A DNA stretch of 64,000 nt from Gentiana macrophylla. Taxonomy: Eukaryota; Streptophyta; Magnoliopsida; Gentianales; Gentianaceae. The notes beneath the pieces are model-generated. The model was not told the origin of the DNA, did not search any database, and saw only the letters and a list, made by a program, of their open reading frames with translations. Position 1 is the stretch's first letter. Each line of letters starts with the position of its first letter. The translations under genes were made by a program, and so were the position numbers. Below, in pieces: positions 35,152-46,849 of this stretch. The stretch lies in assembly GCA_026214975.1 (NCBI GenBank), contig JAOBSW010000590.1:57683-121682 (forward strand). The letters are read 5' to 3'.

Positions 35152-36367
35152 GGGTCCAAGGTATACATCAGAAGCCAACCAGATAAATGGAAATAATTTT
35201 AATAATGCAAATTTTGTTAACCAAGTTGTGGATGCATGGGAAAGGCGTACTTTGCAAAGCTATGCAACGCCTACCATTGAACAATTCATTCCTGCTATCG
35301 TAGTGCCTGAAAATGCTGCTGAAGTTTATCACCCGAAACCTAATGTCATTCAAATGGTGGCAAACTATTCCACTTTTCATGGTATCCCGAATGAAGATCC
35401 TGGCATTCACGTGATGAATTTCTTAGAGATCGTTAGTACCGTAAAGCCAGAACTGGTTCCTGAGGATAACATTAAGCTAAAACTTTTCCCTTTCACTTTG
35501 AAAGATAAAGCTACGCAGTGGCTTTTCTCTTTAGAGGGTAGATCAATCACAACCTGGGAGGAACTGCTGCAAAAGTTCATGAATAAGTACTTTCCTTTAG
35601 GAAAGACCTTTAAGTTACGCCAAGATATCTTGGGGTTCAAGCAGCAACCTGGGGAGAGTTTTGATCAAACTTGGGAACGTTTTAAGGAGTCCATGAGGAA
35701 GTGCCCTCTTCATGATATCCCTCTATGGATTTTAATGCAAACCTTTTACCATGGATTGAGAGATACGGAGAAGATAAGAGTAGATGCCTCCAGTAATGAA
35801 GCGTTTGTTCTTTTATCTCCTGAGGAGGCACGAGGAAAGATGGAGCAAATAGCAATGAATAGCCAATGGGGAGGTGGTGAAATAGCAACTGTGAAGATGG
35901 CCGATAATTTATTTGAGAAGGATGTATCGCATAAGATCCTACATACTCTATTGATCATAAATGATAAGGTGGATGGTATGCATAAGAGGATTCAACGAGT
36001 GGAGACTGGAAAAGGGACGGAAACGATTAATCAACTAGAGAATGTGGGTGCTAAAGAAGCCAATTACATTGGGAGACATGGCAATCACCATGACGGTTAC
36101 AAACCAAATCATGAACAACCTGAATTCCGATGGAGTGATCCGAATGAAGGGGTAAAACCACACAACACTTATGTACCTCAACAAGCTCAATCTTACGGTT
36201 GGGAAGTTGCACTTGAAAAGATGAGAAACACAATGTCTGACACTGTGAATCAATTAACAAATTCCATTACTGACTTGGCTACAAACTTTCACCAATACTG
36301 TCAAAATAATGATGCCAAAGTCACCAACCAAGAAGCCTTAATCCATAATCTCTCTCATCAAATATGA
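35152..36367 (+). pseudogene. Athila-2 gag, main ORF
   Basis: An open frame without internal stops codes for at least 379 residues from the ATG at 35228. It has the Athila gag layout: FHGIPNEDPGIHVMNFLEI, FPFTLKDKATQWLFSL, ITTWEELLQKFMNKYFPLGK and FKQQPGESFDQTWERFKESM, then a Gln/Asn-rich linker with an Asp/Lys helix region. No zinc knuckle was found. This is the best preserved TE frame in the window. Capsid assembly would be its role. It is separated from its own N-terminus by the 1-kb insert. Confidence 0.8.
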
Positions 36368-36655
36368 CAATTAGCTGAACAACTGTCAACTAGACCTCCT
36401 GGGGGATTTCCGAGCAACACTGATAGGAACCCTAAGGATGTGAATGTGATAATGATTAGAAGTGAAAAGGAGCTTACTCCACCAATCCCAAAGAACGAGG
36501 AAAATATAGAAGATGTTAGGAATGATGAGAAAGAGCCTGAGGAGGCATTCACACCATGCTTAGAAAAGCCCTTTGACGAGCAATTATCCTCCATCTCTAC
36601 CATTTTAGGGAATAGTGATTGCGCCGAAATATCTTCGTGAAGTGAGGTTGTTAAG
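36368..36655 (+). pseudogene. Athila-2 gag-protease linker and deletion junction
   Basis: An acidic linker (EKELTPPIPKNEENIEDVRN and onward) normally precedes protease. Here it stops at a TGA near 36640 and is followed within about 20 bp by a block that belongs just before integrase (QQPWFKDYVNYLSGR). The roughly 2 kb for protease, RT and RNase H is therefore deleted. Confidence 0.7.
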
Positions 36656-37961
36656 GCTGAGAAGCAGCAACCATGGTTTAAAGATTATGTGAATTATTTA
36701 TCTGGGAGATATTGCCAGCAGACTTGAACCAGCAGCAAAGACGAAGTTCTTTGCGGACCTTAAACACTATTATTGGGATGAACCCTATCTTTTTAAGCAT
36801 TGCTCAGACAACATCTTTAGAAGATGTGTTCCTGAGAGTGAATTCCTCGATATACTTAAACATTGTCATACTTATGAAGCGGGAGGACACTATGGAGGGG
36901 ACAAGACTGCTGCTAAAGTTCTCCAATATGGTTTTTACTGGCCAAATCTTTACAAAACTGCACACGAATATGCAAGATCCTGTCATTCATGCCAAATGAC
37001 GGGCAATATCTCGAGGAGACATGAAATGCCATTGAGGAGTATCCTAGAACCGTAACTCTTTGATGTATGGGAATTGATTTTGTGGGACCTTTCACTGCGT
37101 CATTTCAAACCGCTATATTTTGGTGGCGGTCGACTATGTGTCTAAATGGGTTGAGGCTATTGCTTCACCTACAAATGATGCAAATGTTGTACTGCGGTTT
37201 TTAAATAAAAATATCTTCACGTGGTTTGGAATCCCTCGTGCCATCATTAGTGATAATGGGAGCCATTTTCTGTAATAAGCCGTTTGAGAAGTTAATGGCC
37301 AAGTACGGGGTGAGACATAAGTTAGCTACCGCTTATCATCCCCAAACAAGTGGTCAAGTTGAGGTCACTAATCGAGAAATTAAGCGCATCCTGGAAAAAA
37401 CTGTGAACCCAACAAGGAAAGATTGGTCGTTGAAGTTAGATGACGCTTTATGGGCTTATCGGATTGCGTATAAGACTTCCATAGGTATGTCCCCGCCGTG
37501 CATTGTTTTTGGGAAAGCGTGTCATCTACCGGTTGAACTTGAGCACCGTGCCTTATGGGCTACGCGTATGTTGAATTTAGATGAAAGTTTAGCTTGAGAA
37601 AAGAGATTGTTGGAATTGACTCGCTAAAAGAGTTTCGCATTGAAGCTTACGAGAATGCTCGTATCTATAAAAAGCGCACTAAGAGATTTCATGATAAAAG
37701 ATCCTTGACCGCACCTTTAAGGTGGGTGATATGGTTCTTGTTTACAATTCGCGCTTGAAACTCTTCCCGGGCAAGTTAAAATCAAGATGGTTTGGTCCTT
37801 ATAACGTGAGTAAAGTATTTCCTTCCGGAGCTGTAAAGGTAAGTCACTTGGATGATCGAAAGACTTTTGTGGTGAATGGCCACCGAGTAAAGCATTACCT
37901 CGGGAATCAATTTGATAGGGAGGAAGAAGTACTTACTCTAGGAAATCCTAGTTACAACTAG
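36656..37961 (+). pseudogene. Athila-2 integrase
   Basis: Pre-integrase PWFKDYVNYLSGR, then the zinc-finger region (GGHYGGDKTAAKVLQYGFYW, SCHSCQ), core Asp blocks ([17 protein letters not shown]) and the Glu block ([19 protein letters not shown]). The C-terminal ORF 37722-37961 carries NSRLKLFPGKLKSRWFGPYN and FVVNGHRVKHYLG. Frame changes fall near 36720, 37060 and 37255, and stops near 37595-37640. All catalytic residues can be seen in pieces, but no continuous frame exists. Confidence 0.85.
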
Positions 37962-39407
37962 ACCATCATGTGAGTACAGTCGAGCTAACGACTATAACCA
38001 TAGAACTATTTCTTAAAACTTTCTTTTAGATTTGTTTTTGTTTTTGCTTTGAATAAAGTAGCATGAGGCTCGTGAAGGTTTTTTTTTTTTCATCTCGCCA
38101 TGTTCGATTTCGAGTTCGGAATAAACGAGGTTTTTTCCTTGATAGCCGCCATGTGAGTTTTGTAGTTTTAACTCTTTGGTTCTCCGTGTCGTTGGTTGTA
38201 TGAAATAAAGTGGCTTAATTTGTTTTTGGATATTCTATATCTAATTACTGCCACATTATTTTATAACTTCCATTGACATGTTATTAACGGTTTCGTGGAG
38301 TTTCTGTTTGGTTTGCTTAAACAGGTTTTCGTTTGCTTCTCCACGACGTGCTTGGACTACTACTATATTCTCGCATTTACTTGAGAGTTGTTTCAGAGCT
38401 AAGTCTTTTCTTAAATTCTCCTTTTTCTATGTCATTGGGGACAATGCCAAGTTTAAGTGGGGGGTAGGAGACTTAGCTATGATGTGTTATAATTGACAAT
38501 TGAATGAAACGGTAAAATGAAATTTTTTTGAATAAATGCCAAATTAATTATCTCATACCCTTAGAATTGTGAGTTCTTATACATAGAATTAGTAGGAAAT
38601 GATCCAAGTTGCATGAGTACGTGATCATTTTATACTTATGTGCATGTAAACTTAAGGATATTCATGCCGATTGTTGCAAGTAGTTGTTTATTATTCGATT
38701 ACTCAATTTCAATCGACGTTACAGCACGAATTATAATAACTGAAAGAATTGTGTGTACATTGCGTAGATGATTGGTTATGCAGACTTAGAGCCGATATTT
38801 ATCTGCTGATGTATTCTTATCTTCTAGCCATCTAAGCGGAGTAATAAGCTTGAGATTTATCTGTGTTTTGACAAAATGTTAAACACTGGTCTTGTAGTAA
38901 CATTTCCAAAGTAGCTTCACGCTTGTGGTAATATTCAATGTTATTGACCAATCCGTGAGAGGAGGATTCTTTCAATGCATAATTTACTTTTAAAGCAAGT
39001 TTCTTTCTTGAGATGTGTTAATGCTTGAAAATATGAAAATGGAAAAAAGTCAACTTTTAAGAGGCTTCGAGTATTTTTCTCGGTCTCCAAGTCCAAAAAC
39101 CTTATGGATGACGCTCTTGCTTATTGCACCATGTCTTTAACCACTGCGAGGCTTAAGAAGTGGGAATGCTGATGTTGGTAGGTTAAGACTGCGAAGTTAG
39201 CATAAACTTTAATCTTGCCACGAGTATATAAAATTAAATACACATGCACACATCACTTCGATTCACAACGAATAGTGAATAATGGATACCTTATGAGCAT
39301 GAATGGTATGAGTTGACTCGAGTTTCTTGTTTAAGTATGATTTGACCATAGAAAATGTTGTCTTGGGGAATGACTTATTGATGTTTTGTTCGGGACGATC
39401 AAAGTAT
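37962..39407 (+). other. 3' non-coding region of Athila-2
   Basis: No ORF of interest. A second polypurine-tract-like sequence (AAGTGGGGGGTAGGAG, 38455-38470) lies 950 bp before the true one. Confidence 0.6.
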
Positions 39408-39421
39408 AAGTGGGGGGTAGT
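39408..39421 (+). other. Polypurine tract of Athila-2
   Basis: AAGTGGGGGGTAGT directly abuts the TGATG of the 3' LTR. It primes plus-strand DNA synthesis in such elements. Confidence 0.85.
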
Positions 39422-41003
39422 TGATGACGGTCAAATTATACCCATAAAAGTCATCAACATTGTCCTTAAATCGAGATTAATAATATATTTTATATTAAAT
39501 CACATGTTTATATTTATTATTTAATGTTGTGTGATTTATAACAAATAATTTGATATTCATCCGTTTTATTAGAGATAATTTGGTATTTATCCGTTTTTTA
39601 TTATTTAAATATGATTTACTTTGGGATAAATATTTATTTTGTAGATTGAGATAATTTTGGAGGATAATTACAAGTGGATAAATTAAATTACAAGATAATT
39701 CCAAGTAAATCCGGATGCATTAAAGATAAAGATCGGATAAGCACGAAAAAGAGAGTAAGGCATAACAAGAGCAGCCGAGCCAATCCGCGGCTCTCCAACT
39801 AAACTGGCGGCCCTATCCTTGCTTTGGGGCGAGTTCAACACAAATCAAAGATCGTCCGGGAGTTATCTCTAATTGTTTTGATATTTTGAAGTATATCTTT
39901 TAATTAGCTTAAACCCCTATAAATAGAGATGTAGACTACACACCAAATACACTCTAGAAACACAATATTACAATACTTTTAGTTTATCAATATAGTTCTT
40001 CTTATTTTATATTATGTTTCTTTATCACGGAGGCGATGGATTCATCGATTAGAGATTGCATTGAAGGATTGGAGGACCCTCCGTCTACGAGGGTAATGTC
40101 TATCCAAATATGTCGTTTTTATTCGTAGATCTATTTTATTTCGTTATAGAGTAGTCGTTTGTGTATTGATTTCGTGATGTAGTTAATTAACAAACCCATA
40201 TTCATGTAGATCTAAGCCGCACGAAGGCGTTTACGAGAAGATTCTAGAGTCACCGGTTCAGATCTACCATGGTCTATATGGTTAGATCTAGCCATCAAGA
40301 TTCTAGTAATTTTACGTGAACGACTTCGCCACGCGTGCTTTCGCTTTTTCATATACACATGTAATAGATCTCGCCAATTTGTTACGTTGTTCTCGTAAAT
40401 TAATATGATATATTGTGAAAATTATCATGTTACTAGGACATCAGTTAGCCTATCGTTTAGGAGGTGTGCCAACCCGCCCACGGTGGTTGCTTGCAGACGA
40501 GGTGACGATTTTAGATCGGCATCCCTAGTTTGGTATAGCATGCTTGTTATATAATGTTCTATCTGTCCAGGAAGGATTCGTAATTAAGCATAATGATCTT
40601 CTATCCGTTCACGAATTAGATCCGGTTTAGGGGATGGCTCCGTGAGCAGTAATATAATCAACCTTAATGTCTTTTCTGTCTCGGCTTAGATATACATATA
40701 TAGGGGAGTAATTACTACTAGCGTAATCAATACCGTTTGTTAGAGTCTTATAAAACCATAAAAATAAGTGTTTTAGTATTTGTGTCGTATTGCTAGTCTT
40801 TGTGTTTTATATCGTGTCAACCTTTATTTTTATGTTATTGTTGGTCGTAGACCGCCCTTTAATCTATTTTTAGTTTAATAACGTTGTGCTTGTTTAAGCC
40901 GAGTCTCTGTGGGAGTCTATCTAGCTATACTACGATTGAACCTAGTTCTCTTGCTAGTTGGTTATTTAGGTATCGAGTTATTTTTATAACTTGACCGTCA
41001 TCA
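39422..41003 (+). repeat. Athila-2 3' LTR
   Basis: 1582 bp, ends CATCA, TATAAATA at 39918-39925. Long identical AT-rich stretches shared with 31991-33565, with clustered differences in GC-rich parts. Followed by the ACACT duplication at 41004-41008. Confidence 0.92.
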
Positions 41004-41008
41004 ACACT

Positions 41009-42497
41009 CTAATGCTCAAGTCAATATAGAGATAGAGAAATTTCTAAGTTGGGTTTAGAATGTAAGGGTATGCATATATTTTGCATATAATAGGCATACC
41101 TGATGAGGTGGATAATCCCTTGATATAGTGTCATATCGTGGGATGGTGAATTATTGCACCTGAAGTAGTGGTCAAAGCGTTACGCACATTAAACCGGTGG
41201 AGAGAAGATCTCAGAGCCAATACTAGAGCGGTTATAATTGTGGTGTAATGTCCGCGTAATGTCCGGAGGGTTCATTGATTGGGTGTAACTGTTGCCCTAG
41301 ACCGAAGACGACCTGCACCATGTCGGCCATAAAGGACTATAAACGACTTGTATCATGCCAGGAAAATAATATATAAAAGGCGACATGCGCCATGTTGGAT
41401 AGAGGACGACATGCATCAATTCAGTACGTTGAATGATATAATAGCGACATGCATCATGTTGAAGACGACTCTTGCTGATAAAGGCCGGATATCGAGCTGA
41501 GCTCATATCCGCTTATGACTTGAGGTAGCCTTCATTATTATACACAAGACCCGATGAATGTCACGTGTGAATTGACTGATATCACCCATGTCAAATTCCT
41601 CTCTGACCTAAGCTAGGATATGTATTGTAGGTTAGGTCTGCACAGAAAAAGACATGGCGCAATCCGAGATGCTGAAATCAAATTGTTCCTGACGTGGATG
41701 ACGTATGCCAGCCAATATCATTTTGAAATTCAAAATGCATATTATGATGAGTCTGAATTGATCATGATGTAAACTTATTATATGTACAGTACCACATCTG
41801 CAAAGTAATAGTCTGCTCACCCTCATATAAGTGTGAGACATAAATGTCTCAATTCGGGTTAGCCCTTTAAGACTAAACAAGGACGACGGTTCAAGCCAAG
41901 ATTGACCAAATCATTTACGACTCATTTGACGCCTTGCACTCCAAGTTCGAGGTGTTCTGAGAATAGTATTAGAAATGACTAACATACGAACTTAAATGTT
42001 TACACCACGAGAGGCAGTGATGGCCACCTCTGTAAATCATACAGTAGACGCAGATCGAAGCAAGTTCCGATTTACGGCGATATTTACATTCCTTATAAAA
42101 GTGGAGAATGCAAAGTCTCACATCTTTAGTAATAGAACGCTTATAATCGTTGGACATAAAAGTTTTATCGACTTAAGGTTAGTTCTTTTTTGCATCAAAA
42201 CGGTAACGATTTAAGCTATTTAATGACCGACCAATTATTTACATTTATTTAACGCTAACACGTTTGGAGTATAATGATATTACATTATAATCACCGATAC
42301 AAATGATCATTATATCGCTCATTGTTATACCGGTTAATGGTTATGCCCTTATAATTACTCGGACTAAATTAGCTCTATCGAGTCAAATTGCATTAAGAAA
42401 ATCAATGAAAGTTCCACATGCAATTATTTATTGAGTGATAGTAACCAATCAACAAAACTCTATCTACCACCAGATTCACCTTTCAGGGGACGATGGA
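41009..42497. other. Intergenic region upstream of the IQM gene
   Basis: No gene found. At 41309-41461 five imperfect copies of a CGACATGCATCATGTTGG-like motif occur at starts 41309, 41344, 41381, 41407 and 41444, a degenerate minisatellite of about 37 bp. The remainder is AT-rich and unassigned. Confidence 0.5.
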
Positions 42498-42505
42498 TAT
42501 AAATA
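42498..42505 (+). promoter_or_regulatory. TATA box of the IQM gene
   Basis: TATAAATA followed within 30 bp by a CA-rich start-site-like stretch (ACACACACACCCCCC). This places transcription start near 42530 and gives a leader of about 300 nt. Confidence 0.6.
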
Positions 42506-42720
42506 AAGATCAAATCACACACACACCCCCCACTGTGTGAGCACTAGTTAGTAGTTTTCTTTTCTGATACCCCCGGTCATCGAGGAGGACATTGTCGGTC
42601 TTCGAGTCAACCCCGAGTTTAATCCGAGTCGTTAGTTCATCTTTTTGACCATTTCTTCATTGTTCTTCCAAAGATCTCTCAATTCAATATCTTCCCTCCT
42701 TTTTACATTCCTCCGTTCTT

Positions 42721-42831
42721 ATGTACCGTCCGGAGGAGCTCCATAATCTGCTGCTCCGGACCTCCCAATCTTCTACTGTTGTTGTTGTCGTCGTCGTCGG
42801 AGCGTTGCTCCTCCGACAGCCGGCTCATTAG
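42721..42831 (+). CDS. Upstream ORF in the IQM 5' leader (36 codons)
   Basis: ATG at 42721, TAG at 42829-42831, 8 nt before the main ATG and in a different frame. It encodes a peptide with a run of seven valines, from GTT/GTC trinucleotide repeats. Two hairpins lie in it: GTCCGGAG (42728-42735) with CTCCGGAC (42754-42761), and GTCGGAG (42796-42802) with CTCCGAC (42811-42817). Such a uORF would be expected to lower translation of the main frame. I do not recognise the peptide. Confidence 0.5.
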   Translation: MYRPEELHNLLLRTSQSSTVVVVVVVGALLLRQPAH

Positions 42832-42839
42832 AATCACTA

Positions 42840-45800
42840 ATGGCTACTACACGAGAATGCATCAACATCATTGATTACATGGATTGGTCTTGGATTTCAA
42901 ACGGAGATCCTCTGCATAAGAAACCGCGAGCGGAATGGGATTGCGAGGAGACTGTTGTGGTCTCAGGAGGAGAGGAGAGTGCGGACGTGAAGAAGCTGGA
43001 AAAATGTCCATCGAATGCCGCGATGAAAGTCCAAAAGTGCTACAGAAGCTACCGGACGAGGCGCATGTTAGCTGACTCCGCCGTCGTTGCCGAAGAGCTA
43101 TGGTAATTTCACCTTTTTTTCCCGTGTGTCGTAGTAATTGTTGGTCCATACAATACAATCATGAAATGTTTTAAATGGCGCGACATTTATTGAAGGTGGC
43201 AGGCCATAGATTATGCTCGATTAAACCACAGCACGATTTCTTTCTTCAATTTCATGAAACCGGAGACTGCTGCTTCATGGTGGCATCGTGTGCGCTTAAA
43301 CGCTTCCAAGGTATAATAGAGAGTCCTTGCATCAAATACTACCCAACTGCAAACAAGACAAGAAATAGTTAGACGTATATATTATCACTATATTCCTAAC
43401 TGAGTGCTATCTTTTTCCTTGGTAATATATAAAATTAAACAGGTGACATTTTCTTTACTGCCCTGCATCTAATTCAGTAGAATAAGGTGTTAATGGCTGT
43501 AGAACGGTTTGTGCAGGTAGGTAAAGGTTTGTCTAAGGATGCCAAGGCTCAACAATTGGCTTTTCAACATTGGATTGAGGCTGTAAGTTCCTTTTGTTAT
43601 TGATATTCCTTTTTTGTTGTTGTTGTTGACTTGTTGTTGTGGATGCATCCTTTTTTGGAAGAGAATGTACATATCAGTTAGTTTCTTGTTTAATTTTGTA
43701 GATTGATCCGAGGCACCGGTATGGACATGGTTTACATTTGTATTATGAAGAGTGGCGTAAAGCTGATTCTGGTCAACCCTTCTTTTACTGGTAGGAGGAC
43801 TATCATTTGCTTTTGGTTTTGTGGTTTATCATAATAATTTACGGTATGCATAGTCAAAGTTGATGGCTGTTTTGTTCTAATATCGTGGTTCGGAGCATTT
43901 TTCCACAGAAGCTGATTGTATCATTGTAAGAATGCAATTTAGAAACTTCTTTACCAGCTTCATTCCATTAATCTTTAGCTCATAAAGAGCATGTAAATTA
44001 TATTGTAGGATGTGGCTGCTACAAAGGTTTTTATTGTGATTTTTATATTTTCTTCTTGGGGCTAGCAAAGCAGGGGGGGGGAGGAGAGGGGGGCTATATC
44101 TGTTATTGTACCAGCATGCTTAATTTCTACAAATCCCACTTATTGCTGGGTGAGTTACATGATATACTGCAGCTATATGTACCTTATCTATGGTCTTCAT
44201 ACTACAAGTTTGGCAAGTATTGTATAGTCTGGCTCTGGTTTTATTGAGTTGGTAACTAGTAGTAGTTGAAAATTTCCTTATGCAATTTATGCAGGTTAGA
44301 TCTTGGAGATGGAAAAGATGTTGATCTTCCACAATATCCTCGATCTAAGCTTCGGAAACAGTGCATTATATATCTTGGACCAGTATGTGATCAGTAACTC
44401 TGTTTTTTTTGTGTATATTAGTAAAATATCCCTGGAAGGCAAAATTTCTGATTCGTTCCCAGTAAGGTTGCATGCCATGCATGTTGTCCTTAAAGTGCAA
44501 CAAATGATACAGCTTTATTCAGGTTATATATTTTGTGATTTGTGCTTGATAATGATTTTTGTGCCACAACAGCAAGAAAGAGAGCATTATGAATATATCA
44601 TCAATGAGGGGAAAATATTGCACAAGCAGACTGGAAATCTTCTTGATACTACTAAAGGATCACCTGGAGCAAAGTGGATCTTCGTTATGAGCACCTCTAA
44701 AAGGCTTTACGCTGGCGAGGTGAGGACTAAAGAGTGGATAATGACTGAACACTCTATCACTAACCAATGGAAGTCTCATATGGTTTTATTTTTTCTTATC
44801 AGAAAAAGAAAGGAATCTTTCATCATTCCAGCTTCCTCGCCGGTGGGGCAACTTTGGCAGCTGGAAGGCTGGTGGTAGAGGATGGAATACTCAAGGTACT
44901 GTAGTTTATGTTTACTAAGTATCACACATACTCACCTTTTCCACCACCTAGGTTTACAGGAGCAAGGCCAAGAGGTCCCTGTAACATTTGTTTCTTTGGG
45001 AAATTATATTGCAATGAGTTTTTATTGGACTAGACTATTTAATGCTTAATACATCCAACAGTAACGGTGTAATGAAGACTCCTTGCAATATAATGTTAAA
45101 CTTTTGTTTTGGTTAATATGCATCATTATACATCTAGAGAGCCCTTATCCCTCTCTGTAATGACTGATTTAGTTCAGCTTCATTTCTTTTTTCAGTCTAT
45201 CTCAGCTTATAGCGGTCACTATCGGCCTACTGATGATCGCCTTGATGGCTTCATGCAAATTCTGAAGGATAATGGAGTCAATCTGGACTCCGTTGAGGTA
45301 GGCGATTCTGTGATTCTCCGGTGGGGTGGGGGTAGAAGTACGGTTGCCAATCTCGTACTTTGTTGAATTGTAAAGAGATTTGAATAGCCCGTTCTCCTCA
45401 CTTTTCCTGATGGTTCTCTTAATGTTATTCCATTTTGAATTAGATACGCAAGGCGACTGAAGAGTACGAAAACTTTGAGGATCCAAAACCTACAAAAGCT
45501 GATCCAACATCTGATGCTTCAGAAGTTCTTGACTCTTCTGAAACAAATCCTCCAATCAAAAAGGATAAAGACTTCAACACAGAAGAAATGAAATTGCCAG
45601 AAGCTGATAATGGTAACGACTACAAGAGGACTCTCTCTGGGGGACTTGGTAGCTCAAAACCAGATTTGCCACAGAATTCAATAATACTACAGAGGATCAA
45701 CTCTAAGAAAACGGCAAACTCTTACCAACTCGGAAACCAACTTTCTCGAAGATGGTCAACAGGTGCTGGGCCAAGAATCGGTTGTGTTGCTGACTACCCC

Positions 45801-45902
45801 ATAGAAATGAGATTGCAGGCATTGGAGCTCACTAACCTTTCTCCTAGGCAACGCCCTATGGCGGCATCATCCCCTGACAGACAGGTTGTTCCGCCACTGT
45901 AA
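42840..45902 (+). CDS. IQM: IQM-family calmodulin-binding protein (IQ motif-containing), nine exons
   Basis: Exons by GT-AG and reading frame: 42840-43102, 43196-43310, 43517-43582, 43702-43790, 44295-44382, 44573-44719, 44803-44895, 45196-45297, 45444-45902. Together 1422 nt, 473 residues, no stop. One IQ motif at residues 64-74 ([11 protein letters not shown]) would bind calmodulin without calcium. The plant IQM core follows: [97 protein letters not shown] and [13 protein letters not shown] proteins are cytosolic or nuclear calmodulin-binding regulators in stress, hormone and light responses; known roles vary by member. The C-terminal 150 residues are low-similarity and Ser/Lys-rich. The core resembles the Arabidopsis IQM2/5/6 side more than IQM1/3, but I would not fix the number. 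All splice sites are canonical. Confidence 0.93.
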
Positions 45903-46045
45903 AACGATGCCTTTGAAATCTGTCTGGTGTCAAGTGACATATATTTTGAGTAAATGACTGTTGAATATTTACTTAGGAGGGTAAAATTTATCTAATCATC
46001 AAGTGGTTCTTTATGTGGTGATCATTTTGCAGTGAAATGATAATT

Positions 46046-46051
46046 AATAAA
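46046..46051 (+). terminator. Poly(A) signal of the IQM gene
   Basis: AATAAA, 144 nt after the stop codon, in an AT-rich 3' UTR. Confidence 0.5.
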
Positions 46052-46680
46052 CTCAATCATCTGTCTCTTGTGAGGTCAATTTTCAAACTTGATGAACCTT
46101 TACTTTTGGTGAATAGAAGAGGAATAACAGCAACATCTTAAGTTATATCTTTTTGCTGAATGTTTTGTATACATCTTGCTATTTTATTTCGAAAATGTGT
46201 TGTGTCAATTCTGTACAACAAAAGAATAACATAAGATAATGTGATTTGATATCAAATACCTCATGACGTAAGAGAGATTTTATGGTATAAATTCAGAATG
46301 TAATGATTTAATATTCTATGTTGAAGAGATGTCACACTTTATACCTTAGGTGATAGAAATCCTATGGCGCCTGTTTTAAGCTTAGGTGTAAATGAGTGAG
46401 TAGTTTGGTTAGACGTTTTGCTTGAGCAATGTGTTTCTAGATTCAAGTCGACTCAACCCGATTGTGCTTTGATTTGCTATCCGAGCATGATCATTTTTAT
46501 TTTATTTTCTTGAGTTACGGTGCATGATCATATTTGAGAAATGTCAAAATTATGTGTGATTTGGTTTATATTAGTAGTACAAACGAGGTAAAGAAGTTTA
46601 AGGGATTGAAAGAACAATTACATTAAAACCTAGGTTCTGGCGACTAACTCTTCCTATATCGGTTTTATTGCTGGAACCAT
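46052..46680. other. Intergenic region, no gene seen
   Basis: AT-rich, no ORF or repeat recognised. Confidence 0.4.
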
Positions 46681-46849
46681 GTCTACAATTGCAAGGACGG
46701 TGATTTCTTCAGAAATCGATACAGCTTCTCCCTAGACCCAAAGATGGATGATTGCTCAGCCCTAACATCCACTGAGGAGCAGGATTTGATGCAGACGAGT
46801 GTACGGAAACCAAAATGACGTGTTGTAGATGGAGAACCGCCAAAAAAAT

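Larger units (their letters stand above)
31991..41003 (+). mobile_element. Athila-2: 9.0-kb internally deleted Athila-type retrotransposon
   Basis: Two LTRs of about 1.58 kb (TGAT...ATCA), a perfect 5-bp target duplication, a tRNA-Asp primer site and a polypurine tract define the element. The interior has gag and integrase, but protease, RT and RNase H are missing between about 36600 and 36660, and there is no env-position ORF. It could have moved only with enzymes supplied in trans. The LTR sequence is unrelated to that of Athila-1, so these are different families. Confidence 0.92.
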
